Positions 1-4,826 of a DNA stretch of 6,457 nt are shown here, in pieces. Source of the stretch: an uncultured Collinsella sp. GTDB taxonomy: Bacteria; Actinomycetota; Coriobacteriia; Coriobacteriales; Coriobacteriaceae. The stretch is from the NCBI GenBank assembly GCA_900549245.1, contig URNQ01000108.1:1-6457 (forward strand), given 5' to 3'. Position 1 is the stretch's first letter. Each line of letters starts with the position of its first letter. Made by a program: the position numbers and the translations under genes. Below the pieces are notes generated by a model. It was not told where the DNA came from and ran no database searches. It saw nothing but the letters and a program-made list of their open reading frames with translations.

Positions 1-1
1 G

Positions 2-310
2 GGCACGACTCGCGCCGTTGCGAGCATGGACAAAGCTTGCGGCATCGAGGGTCCGCTCATCGTGGCCGTCGGCAACGCTCCCACAGCACTTCTGCGCCTC
101 GCCGAGCTCATGGACGCGGGGAAGATCGCGCCCGCGCTCGTCGTTGGGGTGCCGGTCGGGTTTGTGAACGTGGTCGAGGCGAAAGAGGAGCTACTCGCAC
201 GACGCGTTCCGGCCATCGTCGCGAGGGGTCGCAAGGGCGGTTCGACCGTGGCGGCCGCCATTATGAACGCGCTGCTCTACCAGATCACGCGCACAGGCGG
301 CCCGAAGTGA
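2..310 (+). CDS. cbiC: Precorrin-8X / cobalt-precorrin-8 methylmutase, C-terminal part (5' end outside window)
   Basis: This enzyme moves the C11 methyl group of (cobalt-)precorrin-8 to C12, giving (hydrogeno/cob)yrinate, a late step of corrin-ring synthesis in the cytoplasm. The reading frame is open from the left edge (base 2, reading GTTRAVASMDKA), so the ATG at 26 is an internal methionine and not the start. About 102 residues are visible of a family usually near 210. Family signatures in order are VAVGNAPTALLRL, then GVPVGFVNVVEAKEEL, then GRKGGSTVAAAIMNALL near the C-terminus. These match the substrate-binding half of CbiC/CobH. The catalytic histidine lies in the missing N-terminal half. 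The TGA stop overlaps the GTG start of the next corrinoid gene, indicating one operon. Sequence alone does not separate the anaerobic (CbiC) from the aerobic (CobH) version; cbiC is chosen because the inferred host is anaerobic. Confidence 0.9.
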   Translation, partial: GTTRAVASMDKACGIEGPLIVAVGNAPTALLRLAELMDAGKIAPALVVGVPVGFVNVVEAKEELLARRVPAIVARGRKGGSTVAAAIMNALLYQITRTGGPK

Positions 311-1080
311 CGGCCCCCGCATCCGCGCTGGCGCTGCGCATCTTCGCCGGCACCACCGAGGGCCGCCTTCTGTGCGAATGGGCGAGCAGGGCGGGCATCC
401 CCGCCCGTGCCTACACGGCAACCGAGTACGGAGGCGAGCTTTTGGGCGAGCTTCCGGGCATCGAGGTGCATGCGGGCAGGCTCGACGATGCCGACATGGA
501 GCGCGAGCTTTCCGGCGCGTACATCGTTGTCGACGCCACGCACCCCTTCGCTACGCTCGCAAGCGGCAACATCCGGGCCGCTTCGCTCGCCGTGGGTGCA
601 CGATGCCTGCGCCTTGCGCGCCCGGTCGAGGCGCTGCCCAAAGGCGTCGTGCCGGTCGCGTCGATCGCCTGCGCGGCGCGCTTTCTCTCCGAGAACCCGG
701 GTCGCGCGCTTCTCACGACGGGGAGCAAGGAGCTTGCTCCCTACACGCGCGTCGCCGATTTCGCGGAGCGCTTCTTCGTGCGTGTGCTCCCGCTGCCCGG
801 TGCTATAACGAAGTGCATCGACGCGGGGTTTTCGCCGTCGCACGTCATCGGCATGCAGGGGCCCTTCACCCGCGAGCTCAACGAGGCGATGCTTCGGCAG
901 GTGGGCGCCCAGTGGCTTGTGACTAAGGACTCGGGAACCGTAGGCGGCACGGCCGAGAAGCTCGCCGCCGCGCGCGACGTGGGAGCGCGCTGCATCGTGG
1001 TCACCCGTCCCGCCGAGGGAAGCGGGGCCCTTTCGCTTCGGGAAGTGGAAGACGCGCTCTTACGGGAGTTCGCGCGCTAG
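307..1080 (+). CDS. cbiJ: Precorrin-6A / cobalt-precorrin-6A reductase
   Basis: The enzyme reduces the macrocycle of (cobalt-)precorrin-6A to precorrin-6B with a nicotinamide cofactor, in the same pathway as the methylmutase before it. The protein is 257 residues, normal for CobK/CbiJ. Visible family motifs are FAGTTEGR at residues 13-20 (N-terminal dinucleotide-binding loop), DATHPFA at 76-82, TTGSKEL at 137-143, RVLPLPG at 159-165, IGMQGPF at 181-187, and VTKDSGTVGGTAEK at 205-218 in the C-terminal half. The open frame extends back to base 37, but that stretch overlaps cbiC in another frame and shows no family similarity. The GTG at 307, overlapping the cbiC TGA as GTGA, puts the GTTEGR loop at the expected place. 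No strong Shine-Dalgarno is seen, so translational coupling is likely. No further cob gene follows and the next genes run the opposite way, so this is probably the operon end. Confidence 0.92.
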   Translation: MTAPASALALRIFAGTTEGRLLCEWASRAGIPARAYTATEYGGELLGELPGIEVHAGRLDDADMERELSGAYIVVDATHPFATLASGNIRAASLAVGARCLRLARPVEALPKGVVPVASIACAARFLSENPGRALLTTGSKELAPYTRVADFAERFFVRVLPLPGAITKCIDAGFSPSHVIGMQGPFTRELNEAMLRQVGAQWLVTKDSGTVGGTAEKLAAARDVGARCIVVTRPAEGSGALSLREVEDALLREFAR

Positions 1081-1114
1081 GCGCTTGCCGCGCCTGCGCG
1101 CCCTCCCGCCCGCG

Positions 1115-1207
1115 AGGAGGAGCGTCCCGAGCAAGCTCGACCCGTACAAGCCCGTCATCCATCAATAGCTCGAGGACGACGCCCAGAACTGGCGCAAACA
1201 GCCCTTC
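1115..1207 (+). pseudogene. Degenerate fragment of an IS21-family IstA transposase
   Basis: Reading in the frame of base 1136 gives RRSVPSKLDPYKPVIHQ, a TAG stop at 1166-1168, then LEDDAQNWRKQ. From family knowledge this resembles the stretch just after the N-terminal helix-turn-helix of IS21-type IstA proteins (pattern SKLDPYKP-I-W-LEED---RKQ-HT). The similarity ends sharply after RKQ, near 1201, where the frame runs into unrelated sequence and a second stop at 1220. There is no start codon, no catalytic DDE domain, no IstB partner and no recognisable IS end, so this is a dead remnant. It may continue to the left to about 1085 (reading LPRLRALPP), but I cannot support that. The match is by eye and short. 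Confidence 0.5.
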
Positions 1208-1210
1208 AAT

Positions 1211-1279
1211 AAGTTGCGGTGAAATAGTGTCTGTTTTTGCTGCTAGATAGCATATTCAGTCCCTAATTCACCGCAACTT
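1211..1279. repeat. 69-base imperfect palindrome between convergent genes
   Basis: The left arm AAGTTGCGGTGAA (1211-1223) is the exact reverse complement of TTCACCGCAACTT (1267-1279). The arms continue inward with 20 of 23 positions pairing (1211-1233 against 1257-1279). TGCT (1238-1241) pairs with AGCA (1249-1252) close to the centre, so the whole segment can fold into one long hairpin. It lies 3' of both cbiJ and the exporter permease gene. It could be a dispersed palindromic repeat (REP- or MITE-like) or act as a bidirectional transcription terminator. Neither side has a proper run of U residues after the stem, which weakens the terminator reading. No target-site duplication is visible at its edges. 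Confidence 0.8.
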
Positions 1280-1291
1280 GTTGGTGGTGGC

Positions 1292-2506
1292 TTACTGGTA
1301 GCGTAGGCACTCCACCGGGTTGAGCTTTGCCGCGCGGCGAGCGGGGTAGAAGCCAAAGATTACGCCGATGCCGACGGAGACGCCGAAGGCCAGCAGCACC
1401 GTGGCGATTGAAAAGCTCGGTGTGATTTGCCCGCTGGCACCGAGCTCGCTGAGAACCCCTGATCCTGCGGCAAACATCGCGAGGCCCCAGGCCAGTAGAT
1501 AGCCAATCAGGATACCCAGCAGGCCACCGGTGACGCACAGCGCCGAGGACTCGGCCAAAAATTGCGCGGTGATATCGCGACGACTGGCGCCCAGGGCACG
1601 GCGAATACCGATCTCGCGGATGCGCTCAGTCACGTTGGTGAGCATCATATTCATAATGCCGATTCCGCCGACAAGCAGTGAGATACTGGCGACAGCGCCC
1701 ATGATGAGCGAGAAGGCGCCCATAAACGAGTTGAGTGCATCGATGGCGCTTTTCATGGAGGTCGTCGATACGCTGTCGTACTCATCATCCTCCGAGATGC
1801 CCTTCATCGCGCGCACCTTAGACTCGATGGTCTTGCAGAGCTCGTCCATGTCTGTGCCCTCGGCGGCAAGTGCCGTCACGCTGGGAAATGAAGGATTCTC
1901 GTCGCCAAACAGGCCGGAGATGGTTTCGCGTGGCATATACAGCGTGAGCGAGCCCATGGAGTCGCTGCCGCCATCAATCACGCCTACAATCTGCACCTCG
2001 CCGTTGGACACCTTGATGGTTTTCCCCAGTGCGTCCTGTTCGTTGCCGTAAAGCTGATCGGCGCCGCCGCGGCTGATGAGCGCCACGCGCGAGCCTGATT
2101 GAGACTCTGCCTGTGAATAGACACGTCCCGCAACGAGCTTGCTGGCGCCCACGGCATCGAGCATGTCGCTATCGACGCCGTGTGCCATGACGGTATAGCT
2201 TTTATCCCCGACCTTGTACTCGGAATAGGCGCTATCGACGATGCCGATCTGCTCAATCTGCGGCACCAGTTTGCGAAGCTTTTCCACATCCGAATCGGTG
2301 AGTTCTTGGGACGAATAGATCTCTACCATGCGGGCTGCATTGAGGCCCAGGCTGTTGACCAGGCTGTTTTGGATACCGCCGATGAGCGAAGTCATGGCGA
2401 TGACCGAGGCGATGCCAATGACGATGCCAAGGATGGTGAGCAGGCTGCGTCCCTTGTTGGCCTCGAGCGAGTGAAGGGCTTCTTGGACAAGATCGCGGGT
2501 GCTCAT
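1292..2506 (-). CDS. MacB/YknZ-type ABC transporter permease (FtsX family)
   Basis: This is the membrane subunit of a tripartite ABC exporter. From family knowledge it would couple ATP hydrolysis on the cytoplasmic side to movement of a periplasmic/extracellular domain, pushing peptides, antibiotics or lipid-like molecules outward. The protein is 404 residues, standard for MacB permeases lacking a fused ATPase. TM1 is at about 21-45 (SLLTILGIVIGIASVIAMTS), followed by an extracytoplasmic domain at about 50-260. TM2 (about 263-288), TM3 (about 318-345) and TM4 (about 366-388) follow. The conserved GGIGIMNMML and VTERIREIGIRRALGASRRDI segments start at 280 and 292, and the C-terminus PARRAAKLNPVECLRYQ is a classic MacB ending. 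The ATG overlaps the ATPase stop as ATGA and is preceded by AAAGGAG, so the start is firm. It is the last gene of the operon. The substrate cannot be read from the sequence. Confidence 0.93.
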   Translation of the reverse strand: MSTRDLVQEALHSLEANKGRSLLTILGIVIGIASVIAMTSLIGGIQNSLVNSLGLNAARMVEIYSSQELTDSDVEKLRKLVPQIEQIGIVDSAYSEYKVGDKSYTVMAHGVDSDMLDAVGASKLVAGRVYSQAESQSGSRVALISRGGADQLYGNEQDALGKTIKVSNGEVQIVGVIDGGSDSMGSLTLYMPRETISGLFGDENPSFPSVTALAAEGTDMDELCKTIESKVRAMKGISEDDEYDSVSTTSMKSAIDALNSFMGAFSLIMGAVASISLLVGGIGIMNMMLTNVTERIREIGIRRALGASRRDITAQFLAESSALCVTGGLLGILIGYLLAWGLAMFAAGSGVLSELGASGQITPSFSIATVLLAFGVSVGIGVIFGFYPARRAAKLNPVECLRYQ

Positions 2507-3276
2507 GCCTTCGCTCCTTTCGGCTGATTGGTGGTTGCAGAAATCTCGGGCAGGTTTTTGACGGCCCCGCGTAACGTATTCGGTGTATGCGCGACATATG
2601 CGCCGTCATGGATTCGCCCGTCACGGATGGTTACGGCTCGATCGGCCTCGGCGGCGATGCCGGGGTCATGCGTAATGAGTACGATGGTCTTGCCGCGTTT
2701 CTGGAGCTTGTGGAAGGTTTCCATGACGAGCGCCCCGGTTGTCGAGTCTAGATTTCCCGTTGGCTCGTCGGCCAAAATGATGGGCGGGTCGTTGACGAGG
2801 GCGCGCGCGATGGCGACGCGCTGCATCTGTCCGCCCGAGAGTTCCGATATGCGGTGGTCCCAATGGTCGACCGGCAGTGTGACGGCTTGCAGCGCGTGCA
2901 CGGCGCGCATCTCGCGCTGGCTACGCGGCACATTGGTGTAGGACAGCGGCAGCATGACGTTTTCGATCACCGTCAGACGCGGCAGCAAGTTAAAACTCTG
3001 AAAGACAAAGCCGATGCTCAACGCGCGCACCTCGGTGAGCTCATCATCGTCGAGCTCGGCGACGTTGAGCCCTTGCAGGAAATAATCACCCGCCGTCGGC
3101 TTGTCCAGGCAGCCCAGGATGTTCATGAGCGTCGACTTGCCCGAGCCCGAGGGGCCGGTGATGGCGACGAACTCACCGGGGTTCACCGCCAGGCTCACGT
3201 TGTGCAGGATGTGGGCGCAACCGGCCTCGCTCTCAAAGATGCGGTGCACGTTGCGGATGTCGATGACGGGACGCAT
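2503..3276 (-). CDS. MacB/LolD/YknY-type ABC transporter ATPase
   Basis: This is the cytoplasmic ATP-hydrolysing subunit of the exporter, expected to dimerise and dock on the FtsX-like permease. All nucleotide-binding elements are intact in 257 residues: Walker A GPSGSGKST at 41-49, Q-loop VFQSFNLLPRLTV with Gln93, ABC signature LSGGQMQR at 146-153, Walker B plus D-loop IILADEPTGNLD at 166-177, and the switch histidine His203 in ITHD. The SFNLLPRLTVIENV and ADEPTGNLDS segments are typical of the MacB/LolD/FtsE branch. The 35-residue tail after DGRIHDG (AHTPNTLRGAVKNLPE onward) is slightly longer than in most relatives and has no recognised domain. The start ATG shares one base with the stop of the membrane fusion gene (TAATG), with a GAGGG site 6 bases upstream (3283-3287). 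It sits between its two partner genes in one operon. Confidence 0.95.
   Translation of the reverse strand: MRPVIDIRNVHRIFESEAGCAHILHNVSLAVNPGEFVAITGPSGSGKSTLMNILGCLDKPTAGDYFLQGLNVAELDDDELTEVRALSIGFVFQSFNLLPRLTVIENVMLPLSYTNVPRSQREMRAVHALQAVTLPVDHWDHRISELSGGQMQRVAIARALVNDPPIILADEPTGNLDSTTGALVMETFHKLQKRGKTIVLITHDPGIAAEADRAVTIRDGRIHDGAYVAHTPNTLRGAVKNLPEISATTNQPKGAKA
2514..2520 (-). promoter_or_regulatory. Ribosome binding site of the permease gene
   Basis: Read on the minus strand this is AAAGGAG, 7 bases before the ATG at 2506-2504. It lies inside the last codons of the ATPase gene and fixes the permease start at the ATGA overlap. Confidence 0.8.
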
Positions 3277-4694
3277 TACTTGCCCTCGTCGGCAGACATA
3301 TTGTCGCCGCCGTCTGCCGTCATGCCTGCGCCGGCATCCGTCACGATGGTGTCGCCGTCGCGTAACTTGGTAACCGGGACGTCTGGGTTGATCTCGTTGC
3401 CCTGGTCGTCGCGCTTGACCTGCGTCTTACCGACTACAGCCTCGTTGTCGTTTTGCGTCACGACGGTCACCTTCACGCGGCGCGTCTTCTTGCCTTCCGA
3501 ATCGGTGGCCAGATTGACGTAATAGTGCTCGCCATCTTCGGTCATCAGCGCCATGGTCGGCACCATCACCACATCGTCGAGCTGCTCGGTCACCACCGAG
3601 ACCTCGGCCGTCATACCCGGCTTAAGGCGACTGTCGGGTGCTTCGATGAGGATGTCGACGTTATAGGTTACGCTGCCGCCGCCGGAGTTGGAGTCGGAGT
3701 TTGCCACCGAAGCGATGGCCGTGACCGTTCCCTGGCTCACGATATCGGGAAACGCGGGATAGGTGACGTTGGCGCTCTGCCCAACGGCGATCTTGGCGAT
3801 GTCCTTTTCGCCCACCTGCACGGTCACCTTCATCTTGGACAGGTCGGCGATCTGCATGCACTGCTTGCCGCCGCTCGTATCGCTTTCGCCCATGATCATG
3901 CCGCCTGTTACCGTGGCGCCCACCTTGGCGTTGAGCTCCACGATGCTGCCCGAGCTCGGGGCCGTTACCGTACGGCTGGCGGCCTTGGCGTTCGCCTGAT
4001 CGAGGTTTGCCTGGGCCGATGCGAGACTGCGCTGAGCGGCCGATACGGCGTTCGTGTCCGCTGATGCGGCGGAGATGCCAGCCGCTGCGGAAGCTCCATC
4101 GATGTCCGTCGTTGGGGTGGCCTGCGCGGCAGCTGCGGCTTTCTGCGCGTTGGTGAGGTCTTCCTGAGCGGCTGCAACTGCACGCTGCGCCTCGGCAACG
4201 TTGCGATCGAGCTCGTCGTTTTTAATGGTCATGAGCACGTCGCCCTCGTTGACGGATTGGCCTGCCTGCACGTTGATCGAATCGACCGTGCCGTCGACAG
4301 AAGGGGAGACCACTGAGGACGAAATGGGTTTGAGCTGGCCTTTCGCCTCGACCGTTGTGGTATACGTTCCCTCGGTCACCATGTCGGTCATAGGCTCGCT
4401 AGCGCCCTGTGGCTGCGCATTGATAACCAGGGTTGCGACGATGGCAATGAGTGCGATGGCACCCACGACGCCGGCGGCAATACCGCGTCGAATCAGCTTT
4501 TTGCGTCGACGTTCGGTACGTTTTGCCTTGAGCTTGGCATATGCCTCTTCATCGGAAATCTCGGCCGTATCGTTCGTGCGTCCGTTCTCCTTGTCGGCAT
4601 GTACGTCAGTAATCAGAGGAATCGTTTCGGTGGCACCTTCGGGCGTGTGCTCGGTATCATCCGGGCCCGGGGCGATCGTGGGGACATTCGGCAT
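3276..4694 (-). CDS. MacA/YknX-like membrane fusion protein (HlyD family) of the exporter
   Basis: This is the adaptor subunit of the exporter, anchored in the membrane and reaching outward to assist the permease. The chosen start gives 472 residues. Residues 1-71 form a long cytoplasmic tail, acidic/Thr-rich and then strongly basic (ERRRKKLIRRG at 61-71). One membrane segment follows at about 72-93. The first half-lipoyl motif (GTVDSINVQAGQSVNEGD) is at 135-152. An Ala-rich coiled-coil hairpin spans about 164-240. The second half-lipoyl motif (TVTAPSSGSIVELNAKVG) is at 242-259. A beta-barrel (KMKVTVQVGEKDIAKIAVGQ) starts at 287, and a membrane-proximal domain begins with LKPGMTAEVSVVT at 357. 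The ATG at 4694 has AAAGGAG 5 bases before it; an upstream in-frame GTG at 4820 has none. A monoderm host would have no TolC partner, so the complex would resemble Bacillus YknXYZ rather than MacAB-TolC. The substrate is unknown. Confidence 0.9.
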   Translation of the reverse strand: MPNVPTIAPGPDDTEHTPEGATETIPLITDVHADKENGRTNDTAEISDEEAYAKLKAKRTERRRKKLIRRGIAAGVVGAIALIAIVATLVINAQPQGASEPMTDMVTEGTYTTTVEAKGQLKPISSSVVSPSVDGTVDSINVQAGQSVNEGDVLMTIKNDELDRNVAEAQRAVAAAQEDLTNAQKAAAAAQATPTTDIDGASAAAGISAASADTNAVSAAQRSLASAQANLDQANAKAASRTVTAPSSGSIVELNAKVGATVTGGMIMGESDTSGGKQCMQIADLSKMKVTVQVGEKDIAKIAVGQSANVTYPAFPDIVSQGTVTAIASVANSDSNSGGGSVTYNVDILIEAPDSRLKPGMTAEVSVVTEQLDDVVMVPTMALMTEDGEHYYVNLATDSEGKKTRRVKVTVVTQNDNEAVVGKTQVKRDDQGNEINPDVPVTKLRDGDTIVTDAGAGMTADGGDNMSADEGK

Positions 4695-4699
4695 AGCGT

Positions 4700-4706
4700 C
4701 TCCTTT
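4700..4706 (-). promoter_or_regulatory. Ribosome binding site of the membrane fusion gene
   Basis: Read on the minus strand this is AAAGGAG, 5 bases before the ATG at 4694-4692. It decides the start against the 42-codon longer frame beginning at GTG 4820, which lacks any Shine-Dalgarno. Confidence 0.8.
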
Positions 4707-4724
4707 ATAGAAAGAACCTCGATA

Positions 4725-4730
4725 AGTATA
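4725..4730 (-). promoter_or_regulatory. Possible -10 box of the exporter operon
   Basis: On the minus strand the sequence is TATACT, five of six matches to TATAAT, 30 bases before the ATG. That would give a leader of roughly 25 bases containing the ribosome binding site. At 17 bases upstream there is GCCCGC, not a -35 box, and there is no extended -10 TG. A promoter here would therefore be weak or need an activator. It overlaps the edge of the inverted repeat at 4729-4758. Confidence 0.25.
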
Positions 4731-4758
4731 TGCGCCCATCGGTTGGGGCGGGCGCATA
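4729..4758. repeat. 9-bp perfect inverted repeat upstream of the exporter operon (operator or hairpin)
   Basis: TATGCGCCC (4729-4737) and GGGCGCATA (4750-4758) are exact reverse complements separated by 12 bases. The repeat lies in the 132-base gap between the L,D-transpeptidase stop and the membrane fusion start, and partly covers the -10-like box. It could be a binding site for a dimeric repressor or an RNA hairpin in the intergenic transcript. No U-run follows on the minus strand (TACTTATCGAGG), so a standard intrinsic terminator for the upstream gene is unlikely. No regulator gene lies in the window. Confidence 0.55.
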
Positions 4759-4826
4759 GGACGGTTTCTTTCGGAACTGTTAGATTGGTCGTAGCGGTTC
4801 CACGTTGTATGAATGCGCACGTTGCG

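Noticed and set aside
37..306. N-terminal extension of the precorrin-6A reductase back to base 37
   Set aside because: It overlaps cbiC in another frame and is Arg/Ala/Gly-rich shadow sequence. The GTG at 307 gives the family's normal length and motif position.
277..843. 188-residue open frame on the - strand opposite cbiJ
   Set aside because: It is an Arg/Ala/Gly-rich shadow of a well-supported gene, with no recognisable domain.
1530..2051. 173-residue open frame on the + strand opposite the permease
   Set aside because: It is Ser/Pro/Met-rich reverse-strand sequence of a conserved MacB permease with no motif or ribosome binding site of its own.
4773..4801. GGAAC/GTTCC inverted repeat with a 19-base loop in the gap before the exporter
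   Set aside because: Five-base arms with a long loop are expected by chance. It is not listed as a feature.
4695..4820. Longer membrane fusion protein starting at GTG 4820
   Set aside because: There is no Shine-Dalgarno before it, while the ATG at 4694 has a perfect AAAGGAG. The extra 42 codons would run across the inverted repeat.
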